From: Sphingobacteriales bacterium
GTDB taxonomy: Bacteria > Bacteroidota > Bacteroidia > Chitinophagales > Chitinophagaceae
DNA length: 48,468 nt
Direction: 5' to 3'
Assembly (NCBI GenBank): GCA_004144175.1
Contig: SEFT01000023.1
Location: 1-48,468 of the forward strand
The position numbers were made by a program, and so were the translations under genes. Positions 32,246 to 39,390 of this stretch are shown piece by piece. The notes under the pieces are model-generated. The model had not been told where the DNA came from. It did no database searches and saw only the letters and a list, made by a program, of their open reading frames with translations. Position 1 is the stretch's first letter, and each line of letters begins with the position of its first letter.

Positions 32246-32443
32246 TTAAAAATTGAGGTCTTTACTTATTCGCCTTGTGTCCTTATATGCTTTGGTGTAT
32301 GCCTGGCTGAGTGTCCATGCTGTAACTACGTGGGCATTACCTGTGTCCCGGTTGGTCACTATAAGGTCGTATTTCCCCCGGTCCATTACAAGGGCTACGG
32401 TGTTATGCTCCAGTAGTTTCTTTAGCAAGGTGTTTGATCTCAT
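32246..32443 (-). CDS. small hypothetical protein
   Basis: A 65-aa protein (MRSNTLLKKLLEHNTVALVMDRG...). Short beta-hairpin and helix pattern, mildly basic. It lies 4 bases after the ribbon-helix-helix gene and one base before the next, so operon membership is clear. No function can be assigned. Confidence 0.55.
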   Translation of the reverse strand: MRSNTLLKKLLEHNTVALVMDRGKYDLIVTNRDTGNAHVVTAWTLSQAYTKAYKDTRRISKDLNF

Positions 32444-32447
32444 AGGC

Positions 32448-32645
32448 TTACTGTTTGCCCTCCATTTCCTGTAGGCGCTTTTCGGTTATTGCCTTGTTTT
32501 CAGACTCCCATTTTGCAACGTACTCGCCTACCGCATCATTATAAACCGTCTTTTCTGCCCGACGTTCAAACCATGCTATAAACTTGGCTTTGCGTAATAG
32601 TTCTTTATCAATGAAGAACGATGTTTTTGTCTCGTTAGCTGGCAT
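32448..32645 (-). CDS. ribbon-helix-helix-like small protein
   Basis: A 65-aa protein. An N-terminal strand (TKTSFFIDKELLRKAKFIAWFE) is followed by a helix (KTVYNDAVGEYVAKWES). This is the size and layout of Arc/CopG-type DNA-binding proteins. It leads the accessory operon with a 40-base leader from the -7 element at 32688-32695. The nearby TACTAC / GTAGTA motifs (32699-32835) are likely candidates for its operator. An antitoxin role is possible, but the next gene resembles no known toxin. Confidence 0.65.
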   Translation of the reverse strand: MPANETKTSFFIDKELLRKAKFIAWFERRAEKTVYNDAVGEYVAKWESENKAITEKRLQEMEGKQ

Positions 32646-32687
32646 AATAATAATTTACTCCTATTGAATACTTTGTTATTTATGTTA

Positions 32688-32695
32688 CAAATGTA
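32688..32695 (-). promoter_or_regulatory. -7 element of the accessory operon
   Basis: TACATTTG on the minus strand, 43 bases before the ATG of the ribbon-helix-helix gene. No -33 TTG is seen, as expected for a regulated promoter. Confidence 0.55.
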
Positions 32696-32698
32696 CAT

Positions 32699-32835
32699 TT
32701 TACTACGCATACTACACTAAATTATTAGTCTGTTGCAAATCAACCACATACAAATAGATTGTAAAAGTTTTGTTAATGGGTTTAAAAACGCTTGTGCGAT
32801 TGAATATTTTACTACCTTTACTCCATAGTAGTAAA
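32699..32835. promoter_or_regulatory. TTTACTAC / GTAGTAAA operator-like motifs between divergent genes
   Basis: TTTACTAC occurs at 32699-32706 with TACTAC again at 32710-32715. A second TTTACTAC (32808-32815) is matched by its exact inverse GTAGTAAA (32828-32835). They flank the leftward promoter and the start region of the rightward gene. Confidence 0.5.
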
Positions 32836-32859
32836 CGAAGTAAATAAAAACACTTAGCA

Positions 32860-33210
32860 ATGACAACAACTAACAGTAACAACAACGGCAAAGGATTATT
32901 AAATGTAGTATCGTTTGCGCCGGGTACAGTATCGGGCCAGCTATACGCATACTGCACAGATTCACGCTTCCCAATGCGTAAGGCACTAACCCGCATTACA
33001 GTAAACTACAATGCCTTTAAAGAATTTGTAGAGGATGAAATGGCAGTGCCAAACTTCGGCATGTGGTACATTGATAACTACAAGGGTAAGAAATTCGTAA
33101 GCGCCCTTACGTTCTACGTAAACCAAAAGACTGGCCGTATCCCATACCAGGGGCTAACCGCTTCGCTCCGTATTGCTCAGGCATTCAGAAAGAACACTCA
33201 ACTAAGCTAA
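32860..33210 (+). CDS. hypothetical protein of the element
   Basis: A 116-aa protein. Ser/Asn-rich N-terminus (MTTTNSNNNGKG), then a beta-rich domain with repeated aromatic residues (LYAYCTDSRFPM, GMWYIDNYKGKKFVSALTFYVN) and a helical end. The even spacing suggests a single small domain. No family is recognised. It is divergent from the accessory operon and followed by a strong terminator, so it is transcribed alone. Confidence 0.62.
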   Translation: MTTTNSNNNGKGLLNVVSFAPGTVSGQLYAYCTDSRFPMRKALTRITVNYNAFKEFVEDEMAVPNFGMWYIDNYKGKKFVSALTFYVNQKTGRIPYQGLTASLRIAQAFRKNTQLS

Positions 33211-33219
33211 ATAAAAGTT

Positions 33220-33253
33220 GCCCCCTGTTCCGACCAAAGACACAGGGGGCTTT
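33220..33253 (+). terminator. intrinsic terminator
   Basis: GCCCCCTGT (33220-33228) pairs with ACAGGGGGC (33242-33250) around a 13-base loop, followed by TTT. It excludes the upstream start (33218) of the next gene. Confidence 0.82.
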
Positions 33254-33286
33254 ACAATCATTCTTAAACCAATAAAAACAATTGCT

Positions 33287-33994
33287 ATGGCAAAGGTAAA
33301 AACAACTCCAGCAACAAACAACCGTCAAAAAACGGTATCAATGGCAACAGAACGTAAGAACTTTAAGCCAGTCCCGCGCAAAAAGGTGGAAAGAGCCAAA
33401 AGGCAACACCAAGTACCCCCAATAAAGCCTAACATCCACTTAGGGGACGGCATATTAATGAAGAAAGGGAAACTCAATAAGGAAATATTACTCATTCTAA
33501 AGGGTTTCTACCATATGCATAGCTTCACAACGTATCATCGGGATGAGCTATTGAAAAATTGCTTTCTGCACAAAGAAATGTACCCCCACGATTACACTAC
33601 TGCTGGTAAAGAGCTAATATATAAGGCTATTACAGCACTTGCAACATTGGGGGGCATACTGCTTTCTAAATCCTTTCCCGCGTCCCGGAGCCTGCCACTC
33701 ACAAATGATGAGGCACACGATATATATACGGCCGTCCGGTTCTCATTCATGGATAACGGTGCCAGTGACATTGAAGCAATTAAAGAGATAAACAGGATTA
33801 TCAAGCATTGGTTGCTTGTGGTTAAAGCCAAAGACGGCATACCTAATGGGGGCGACGCCATCAAATGCAGGGCTTTAACTGAAATGACCACAGCATTGTA
33901 CAATTATTGCAGGGTGGAGATAGATAAGGCGATAGATGAAGGCAAGGCGCATATAATCGCCGATAATGATAACAAACAGGGGGGGGATGAATAA
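33287..33994 (+). CDS. hypothetical protein of the element
   Basis: A 235-aa protein from MAKVKTTPA. The N-terminal 45 residues are basic and disordered (K/R-rich, VPRKKVERAKRQ). The rest is mainly helical with short repeats of hydrophobic heptads (KEILLILKGFYHMHSF, AIKEINRIIKHWLLVV), ending in an acidic tail. It may bind nucleic acid through the basic arm, but no family is recognised. Start chosen because the in-frame ATG at 33218 lies in the terminator of the previous gene. Confidence 0.62.
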   Translation: MAKVKTTPATNNRQKTVSMATERKNFKPVPRKKVERAKRQHQVPPIKPNIHLGDGILMKKGKLNKEILLILKGFYHMHSFTTYHRDELLKNCFLHKEMYPHDYTTAGKELIYKAITALATLGGILLSKSFPASRSLPLTNDEAHDIYTAVRFSFMDNGASDIEAIKEINRIIKHWLLVVKAKDGIPNGGDAIKCRALTEMTTALYNYCRVEIDKAIDEGKAHIIADNDNKQGGDE

Positions 33995-34043
33995 CCCCTG
34001 CTGATATCAAACCATATTCTTTCACTATTCAATTTCTCATCAA

Positions 34044-34196
34044 ATGCAAAAGCAAATAGCCATACAAGCCGCTTTTAATGCAAGGTTGAGCTTATGGGCA
34101 TTACAGGTACACCGGGACTACCTGCAAGCTAAAAACCGCACTCAGGCAGTAGAAATATACCCGCTTGCCCTACCTGTCAGCACTGCATTGCAATAG
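34044..34196 (+). CDS. possible small protein (50 aa)
   Basis: ATG 34044 to TAG 34196 gives a 50-aa product starting MQKQIAIQAAFNARLSLWAL, an amphipathic helix, with a plausible codon pattern. It lies 49 bases after the previous stop on the same strand and ahead of a terminator. No family is recognised; the call rests on coding appearance and position only. Confidence 0.4.
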   Translation: MQKQIAIQAAFNARLSLWALQVHRDYLQAKNRTQAVEIYPLALPVSTALQ

Positions 34197-34238
34197 CAAG
34201 CAACGGCAGCATAGATAAAATTTAGTCATAGCAATAAA

Positions 34239-34271
34239 AGAAAGCCGCATGGTATCGCCCTGCGGCTTTCT
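34239..34271. terminator. terminator between the small ORF and hicA
   Basis: AGAAAGCCGCA (34239-34249) and TGCGGCTTTCT (34261-34271) are perfect inverses around an 11-base loop and serve both converging transcripts. Confidence 0.85.
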
Positions 34272-34278
34272 ATGTCTG

Positions 34279-34524
34279 TTAAAAGCCTTTTATCTCTTGC
34301 TCGAATTGCTCCTTTGAAATACCCATCGTTTTTAGATTGGTATGGATATGCAGGATAGGAATGTCTTTATACTTGGTCCGTACAGTTACTGTACGCAAAA
34401 GACGTTTAGGATGCCTTTCGGGATAGTTGTAATGGTCGTGGCTATCTTTAGTACGTTGGTATTCGAGCCCGTGCCATTCCAGCCATTTGACGAATCTATA
34501 TAAAGGGATTTGTTTTACACCCAT
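34279..34524 (-). CDS. hicA: HicA-family toxin (mRNA interferase)
   Basis: An 81-aa protein of the HicA double-stranded-RNA-binding fold. The start MGVKQIPLYRFVKWLEWHGL is followed by the catalytic-His region TKDSHDHYNYP (His next to Ser, as in active family members) and a final ILHIHTNLKTMGISKEQF helix. By family, it cleaves mRNA until neutralised by HicB. It sits 6 bases after hicB in the same operon. Length is usual for the family. Confidence 0.87.
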   Translation of the reverse strand: MGVKQIPLYRFVKWLEWHGLEYQRTKDSHDHYNYPERHPKRLLRTVTVRTKYKDIPILHIHTNLKTMGISKEQFEQEIKGF

Positions 34525-34530
34525 AGACTA

Positions 34531-34878
34531 TTAGCATACAGCTACCCGGCGTGTCTCATTGTACTGGGTACGCAGCAAACCGGATGGGATATCAAGATTG
34601 ATCATTGGGGGTGGCTCAGCGTGAGCTTGGTTCATAATGTTTAACTTCCAGCCATGCTGGACCAAATCCTGTTGAAGCGTACCGTTAGCGTGGCAATCTT
34701 CAATGTAGGAATTCATCGCCTCATCAAAAGCCTCTTTTGCATCCTGAACGGTTTCGCCGTAAGATGATAGCTCCAAAGATGGACAATAAGCGACGTAGAA
34801 ATCCCCTTGCTGAAACACAAGTACACTAAGGGTTAATTCCAGCACCTTGTCGTTGCCGTCTGTTTTAATAATGTTCAT
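34531..34878 (-). CDS. hicB: HicB-family antitoxin
   Basis: A 115-aa protein with the HicB RNase-H-like N-terminal fold: VLVFQQGDFYVAYCPSLEL, the GETVQDAKEAFDEAMNSYI helix, then a flexible end. The C-terminal Arc- or HTH-type DNA-binding region seen in many HicB proteins is reduced here to a Pro-rich tail, so autoregulation may use another factor. It is transcribed before hicA from the consensus promoter at 35004-35033 with an unusually long leader (about 120 nt). Confidence 0.85.
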   Translation of the reverse strand: MNIIKTDGNDKVLELTLSVLVFQQGDFYVAYCPSLELSSYGETVQDAKEAFDEAMNSYIEDCHANGTLQQDLVQHGWKLNIMNQAHAEPPPMINLDIPSGLLRTQYNETRRVAVC

Positions 34879-34974
34879 AATTTTTATCTCCTATCATGGG
34901 TTAATTTTCACCCGACCTATCAGCACATTTTGCAATCTATATATCACAAAAACCATTCCGAGATACAGCCGTTT

Positions 34975-34989
34975 TGCGGCTATGCGAGT
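34975..34989. other. hairpin in the hicBA leader
   Basis: AGCCG and CGGCT flank a TTTTG loop, just downstream of the promoter in the roughly 120-nt 5' leader. It might affect translation or RNA stability. Confidence 0.35.
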
Positions 34990-35003
34990 ATGTTCTATGG
35001 TGA

Positions 35004-35033
35004 CAAATATACAGCTACCTTTCAAAAAAGCAA
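35004..35033 (-). promoter_or_regulatory. hicBA promoter
   Basis: TTG (35031-35033), 19 bases, TATATTTG (35004-35011) on the minus strand, an exact consensus. Confidence 0.75.
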
Positions 35034-35370
35034 GTTAATAGGCTCAGGATTTATATAATAATAAAATCAAAAATAGTTATGCGTAACCTTTTGGGGCTTT
35101 TAGTACACCCCCTTTGTGTCAAAGGTTCGTCATATAATTGCACCGTATCTGCAAACTACTAACGCAAAATTAATATGCTGATTGCCTGCCGTGATAAAAA
35201 TGCCGTTTCCTGCTATTCCTTGCCCCATTCCTGCCCGTATCGGACAATTGTAATACTTCTGCCACAAGACAGGGCGCGGCCAGAATAGGGGCAACTTCCC
35301 CCGCCCCGTTTTTAAACGGTATTTAAAATATTAAAATGTTTATACCTTAGCAATCCCAAACCATACGATA
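35034..35370. other. intergenic stretch upstream of the T9SS cargo gene
   Basis: No gene seen. It holds a nested hairpin (AACCTTT 35085-35091 with AAAGGTT 35121-35127, inner GGGG/CCCC) and a CCGTTT-TT-AAACGG hairpin (35306-35319), and an A/T-rich segment before the cargo start, with only a near match (TACCTTAG) to the -7 consensus. Confidence 0.5.
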
Positions 35371-36111
35371 ATGAAGAAACTATTTTTTATATCCGGGCTT
35401 ATCCTGGCCTGCATCAGCACCCGCGCCCAGGTGGCAACATTGGTAAAGAGCTATAACGCGCCTGTTTTAGCAGATAATACCGGGGGGGAAGGTTATAAAT
35501 ATTGGCAATACGATAACGGGCAAGTGATTATTTACAATACCGATCACACGCTATATAAGAAAGTTGCTATTAACGGAGCGCCCAAAAACATTAGCGGCTA
35601 TCCTTACATTTCGACCAACGTTTTTAACACTGATAGCAAGGTTGAGTTTATGTTTTCCATTTTAGGCACCGGGGGGAACACTGGCTATATCTATAACGAG
35701 GACGGCCAAGAGTTGCAAAGATTTGAAAACATGCTTGTTTATGAGGTAAAGAACATAGACAATAAAGCCACCCTAATCATATCAAAATACAACGGTGGGG
35801 GTACTGATATTTACCACTTACAAGGTAAATACACTGGCTTAAAACCTGAAGCTAAAGAGCAAGGGCAAACAGGCATTTACCCAAATCCAGTAGATAACGC
35901 TGCTACGATCACATACACGCTGCCCGATGGCGTACATACCGGCACACTGTCAATATATGCAGTAAATGGCGTATTGGTAAAGCAAATGACAGTTACAGAC
36001 CAGTTTAATGATGTGCTGATACAACGGGGCGATATGGCACCGGGTAGCTATTACTACCAGGTACACGCGCCGGGCATACAGCCGCTAAAACAAAGTTTCA
36101 TAGTAAGATAA
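35371..36111 (+). CDS. T9SS-exported cargo protein carried by the element
   Basis: A 246-aa protein with a signal peptide (MKKLFFISGLILACISTRAQ, cleaved after about residue 19). A beta-propeller- or sandwich-like central domain of unknown function (about 25-155) is followed by a C-terminal T9SS type A domain (about 165-246: GIYPNPVDNAATITYTLPDG, a YAVNGVLVKQ turn, and an SYYYQVH end). It should be exported to the cell surface by host T9SS. It lies inside the integrated element, between HicBA and the tail genes, and is transcribed against the core operon: typical of a lysogenic-conversion (moron) gene. The function is unknown. Confidence 0.82.
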   Translation: MKKLFFISGLILACISTRAQVATLVKSYNAPVLADNTGGEGYKYWQYDNGQVIIYNTDHTLYKKVAINGAPKNISGYPYISTNVFNTDSKVEFMFSILGTGGNTGYIYNEDGQELQRFENMLVYEVKNIDNKATLIISKYNGGGTDIYHLQGKYTGLKPEAKEQGQTGIYPNPVDNAATITYTLPDGVHTGTLSIYAVNGVLVKQMTVTDQFNDVLIQRGDMAPGSYYYQVHAPGIQPLKQSFIVR

Positions 36112-36116
36112 AAAGT

Positions 36117-36144
36117 AAGCCGCCCATTATAGAGCGGCTTTTTC
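36117..36144. terminator. terminator between the cargo and spike genes
   Basis: AAGCCGC (36117-36123) pairs with GCGGCTT (36134-36140), followed by a T-run on the plus strand. Confidence 0.8.
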
Positions 36145-36146
36145 TT

Positions 36147-36893
36147 TTACTTGTTGCCGTGTTTAACGGTCTTGTTTTGCAGGTCGGTTGAGACTGTGGG
36201 GGCTAATGCCTGAGTGCCCCAACCAAGTGCAAGCCCGTCAAGTAGTAATTTAATAGTAGCGGGCGTGTACCCTGCACCGCCTCCGTGACCACTCACTATT
36301 GCCGCTTTCAACGTATTTAGGTCGTCTTTTATCGCATTGTCGCCATCTGCTACCTTATCAGCGATCACTAAGCCCCCGTAGTTATTCCCGTTTAGTGTGA
36401 TGCTTTTACCCGTTACCTGCACACCATCGGCCATGAGTTTAATAAAGGCACTGCCAAGTTGCTGTAAAATATGCTCGGGCGTTATTTCCTGCATAGCTTT
36501 TGCCCCTGTATGCTTACCGTTGCCGGCAACGTTCTGTATGCTGTGCATAATGTTACCGTCGAATATCTTCACGTTCACGTTGCCAACGGTAATATAAACG
36601 GCCTGCAATTCTGAGTATTGCACTACAAAAGGCCCGTTCTGTGCTGTGGTAGCTATGTATATTTCGCTATCAATAGCCGGGACCAACAAAAGGCCGTCGT
36701 CAACTACCGGCATGAGTTTAACGTCGGGTAGCTCCATTTCCTGAATACCGTAGCTTATAACGGTGCATGTTCTCTTTTTTACATCTACGCTAACCACCTC
36801 GGCCCGGTAGATTTCTGCATTTTGCTTTGATACGTTGTTTTTGGTAAGCTCTCGTATTATCCCGAGTACTTCACCGTTTAGTTGGCTGCTCAT
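36147..36893 (-). CDS. phage baseplate spike-like protein (gpV/gp5 OB-fold type)
   Basis: A 248-aa protein. Residues about 25-100 have the OB-fold pattern of gpV-like baseplate spikes (AEVVSVDVKKRTCTVI, DGLLLVPAIDSEIYIATTAQNGPFVVQ). A stretch of short beta repeats follows (about 100-180, VNVKIFDGNIM, GVQVTGKSITLNGN), which could form a small triple-stranded helix. It ends with a Gly-rich C-terminus. It is the final gene of the leftward core operon, 9 bases after the hub. By family it would sit at the tip of a tail and pierce the target membrane. Confidence 0.68.
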   Translation of the reverse strand: MSSQLNGEVLGIIRELTKNNVSKQNAEIYRAEVVSVDVKKRTCTVISYGIQEMELPDVKLMPVVDDGLLLVPAIDSEIYIATTAQNGPFVVQYSELQAVYITVGNVNVKIFDGNIMHSIQNVAGNGKHTGAKAMQEITPEHILQQLGSAFIKLMADGVQVTGKSITLNGNNYGGLVIADKVADGDNAIKDDLNTLKAAIVSGHGGGAGYTPATIKLLLDGLALGWGTQALAPTVSTDLQNKTVKHGNK

Positions 36894-36902
36894 AATTGAT
36901 GG

Positions 36903-38129
36903 TTATTGTATTTTATAATCTAATGTTATTTCCTGTCTCAGTTTCGGCTCAGTGGTGGCACTACGCTTTACCCCTTTCACCTTGTATATGCCGTCTTGGT
37001 CGGGCAAATCCGGGTTAGTTATGGTCACATTGTCGCCATGCTTTACATACGGTAGCCCTATCACTGTGAAGCTGCCCCGTAACCCTGTATAGTAGTACTT
37101 TAGTAGCTGAGGCTTTACCCGTTCGATTACTTGCTCAGGTGTAGTAAGCCCGTTATAAATGAAAGTCCGGCGTTCGCCCTCCAGGTTTGGCGGTAGTTGT
37201 TCGCCTTTCTTCTTTACCACACTGGTAAATTTCCCGTTCTTATAGGTGACAAGCACCTCCAAACGGACCTTTTTTGTCTTGCTCTCGCCCGCGCTCACTG
37301 CTTTTTCTTTTGGTGCGTCGTATTCAGATATGCCCACCGCGCTAAGTACTACATCATCTTTGCGCTTATATACCAGGTTGGAGCTAACAATATCCTTTTT
37401 AAATGCAAATGCGTGTGTCCTGGCTTCGTCTTCGTAGTATATCGGGAATCCACCGCGTAGCTGCTTGCCTCGCATGTAGAAATATAACCCGTATTCATTG
37501 CGTAAGCGGGCTACCACCTGGGCCACTGTCTCGCCTGCGTTTGTGCTGAAGCTGCCGATATTGTACTGTAGCGTTATCTGAGCGTCGTCCCGTACTGTAA
37601 TTCCGTACTGATTGCCTTGTATCAGCTCTTTGAGCATCTTTTGCAGGTCGTAACCTTTCCAGCTCTTTGACTTCGCCGGAATCTGCTTTAAATGATACAT
37701 GTAGTCTTCTGCTTTTAGCTCGATAGGCATATTCGACCCTACCTCAGTTATTACACCCTCAAACAAATTAGGCTGTCCATTGGTCCCGGTTAATATTGTC
37801 TCTTCGTTGCCATCGGTCTTTATGTACCTGTAGCCCCAATTTACCGTTATATAGTCACCTTTCAGGAATAAGGGGGCAAAGCCTGCTTTACTGCCCTCAT
37901 CCCCACCTATAATGCGGTTACTCCCTGCCATTGGGAATGGTCTGCCGTCTTGGTCAAGGGCATAGACGTATTTAGGCAGCGATATTTTGAGCGTATCGGT
38001 TATATTTTCCCATGTGCTAATAGAATCAAAGCCACATGATAGGTCATAGCTAAATACTTCGTTCCGGCTGGCATAGCCTGTAATTGGCTGCTGCGTGATA
38101 GCTACTCTGATAATTACGTTTAGTTCCAT
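36903..38129 (-). CDS. phage late-control gpD-like baseplate hub
   Basis: A 408-aa protein. The central segment AEDYMYHLKQIPAKSKSWKGYDLQKMLKELIQ, then an IGSFSTNAGETVAQVVARLRNEYGLYFYMRGKQLRGG region, matches phage hub proteins of the gpD/gp27/VgrG-like type, and a late GLPYVKHGDNVTITNPDLPDQDGIYKVKGV domain is the usual hub C-terminus. The hub caps the tail tube and holds the spike; the spike-like gene follows directly. It lies 3 bases after the Dit-like gene. Confidence 0.78.
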   Translation of the reverse strand: MELNVIIRVAITQQPITGYASRNEVFSYDLSCGFDSISTWENITDTLKISLPKYVYALDQDGRPFPMAGSNRIIGGDEGSKAGFAPLFLKGDYITVNWGYRYIKTDGNEETILTGTNGQPNLFEGVITEVGSNMPIELKAEDYMYHLKQIPAKSKSWKGYDLQKMLKELIQGNQYGITVRDDAQITLQYNIGSFSTNAGETVAQVVARLRNEYGLYFYMRGKQLRGGFPIYYEDEARTHAFAFKKDIVSSNLVYKRKDDVVLSAVGISEYDAPKEKAVSAGESKTKKVRLEVLVTYKNGKFTSVVKKKGEQLPPNLEGERRTFIYNGLTTPEQVIERVKPQLLKYYYTGLRGSFTVIGLPYVKHGDNVTITNPDLPDQDGIYKVKGVKRSATTEPKLRQEITLDYKIQ

Positions 38130-38132
38130 ATA

Positions 38133-38774
38133 CTACGGATTGACTTTTACATTTACTTGTTTGAGGCTGTGACTATACGCCCGTATTATAAAATCTTGGT
38201 GTGATCTGTAGCCCCGCATAGGTAGCATATCTACACCCTCTATTATGAGAAATACTATATCATGGAAATTCAAGCGCCAATGAATTACCGGCACAATAGC
38301 CGAGGCATACACGATCTTATTAAACCGCTCTACCAGGGCAAAGGGATATACACCGTTTTGATTGCTGGTTATTTTGCCCTCGATTGTCACCTGTGCATCA
38401 TTGTAGCCTGAGCTTTCAATAATAAATTCGGTGCTGCCCTCTATTTCTGTAATGCTTGCCTTTTTTACGTAGTCAATCGTTACCAGGTTGGTATCTATAC
38501 GCATAGCCTTTATAGTGTATGGCCTGCCGTCAACCCCGTAAATAGTTTGGTCGGTCCCCTCTTCGCTGGTGCCGAGATAGAGCGGCCCCATTACCTCGTT
38601 ACCCAGTTGGGATATTACCCCCGTTGAATCCGGCGTTATCGGCTTAGGTAGCACCCTTTGGCTATTCAGGCCGTACCCGATAGCTAACCTCGTAACCTGG
38701 TCAATATTGTATTTGCTTGCCCCCTGTGTGGCCTGCAATACCTGTATTGCTTTTATGTTAAATTCCTCTCTCAT
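38133..38774 (-). CDS. Dit-like baseplate protein, DUF6046-type (copy 2)
   Basis: A 213-aa protein, paralogue of the next upstream product. The central segment ITEIEGSTEFIIESSGYNDAQVTIEGKITSNQNGVYPFALVERF and the later DIVFLIIEGVDMLPMRGYRSHQDF align with it. The order (I-E-G-x-I, GVYP, hydrophobic end) is what Dit-type distal tail / baseplate adaptor proteins show, and I link it to DUF6046 from memory. It overlaps the upstream gene by 4 bases (ATGA). Confidence 0.68.
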   Translation of the reverse strand: MREEFNIKAIQVLQATQGASKYNIDQVTRLAIGYGLNSQRVLPKPITPDSTGVISQLGNEVMGPLYLGTSEEGTDQTIYGVDGRPYTIKAMRIDTNLVTIDYVKKASITEIEGSTEFIIESSGYNDAQVTIEGKITSNQNGVYPFALVERFNKIVYASAIVPVIHWRLNFHDIVFLIIEGVDMLPMRGYRSHQDFIIRAYSHSLKQVNVKVNP

Positions 38775-39382
38775 AGGTTCAAATTTTTAGGTGTAACAGA
38801 TACAGAAGTAAAGCGGTACGGCTGCGAACTGTAGCCGCCTTGCATTTCCGGCAGTGAGTAATCGAGTATAGTGAGGTAGTTGATATTAAGCGGTTGTAAT
38901 TCGCTACTTACTACCGATAAAGGCCGCCCCGAGTTTAGTGCATCCCTTAGCTTTGTCACTTCTGCAAGCGGGTACACCCCGTTTGCTCCATCGATAACAC
39001 CCTCGATCATTACCATTAAAGGGCCGGGCGTTATTTCATGGGTAACAATGCCGGTATTGCCCACTATCTCAGAACGAACTATTTTCTTTTGCTGTGATAT
39101 GTGGAATGATGCAGTTATCAGGCTTGTTTCTTCATATTGGCGCTGCTTATTGTCGTAGCCTGTGTAAGTACCTGCCAGTATGGTAATATCCGTGACAACG
39201 GGCGTACCAAGCGGCCCTATATACAGGGGCTTATCGGGTGTTGCACCTTGTGGTATGTTCCTGAGTGCTGCTATACCGTTGTTAATAGTGATCTTTGATA
39301 GCTGGGTAGTATTGTACTGTGCCAGCCCCGCCGATGGTTGCAGCGGGTTGATGGTCGATATTATAAATTCGTTCCTTGTCAT
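38771..39382 (-). CDS. Dit-like baseplate protein, DUF6046-type (copy 1)
   Basis: A 203-aa protein. Motifs HEITPGPLMVMIEGVIDGANGVYPLAEV and the ILDYSLPEMQGGYSSQPYRFTSV end suggest a baseplate Dit-like adaptor. It lies 8 bases after the tape-measure gene and 4-base-overlaps the paralogue. Two successive copies could form alternating or stacked rings. The exact family name is from memory; the structural inference is stronger. Confidence 0.68.
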   Translation of the reverse strand: MTRNEFIISTINPLQPSAGLAQYNTTQLSKITINNGIAALRNIPQGATPDKPLYIGPLGTPVVTDITILAGTYTGYDNKQRQYEETSLITASFHISQQKKIVRSEIVGNTGIVTHEITPGPLMVMIEGVIDGANGVYPLAEVTKLRDALNSGRPLSVVSSELQPLNINYLTILDYSLPEMQGGYSSQPYRFTSVSVTPKNLNL

Positions 39383-39390
39383 TCGGTTTG

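Noticed and set aside
33218-33286. Upstream start for the 235-aa element protein
   Set aside because: It begins in the terminator stem of the preceding gene; the ATG at 33287 is preferred.
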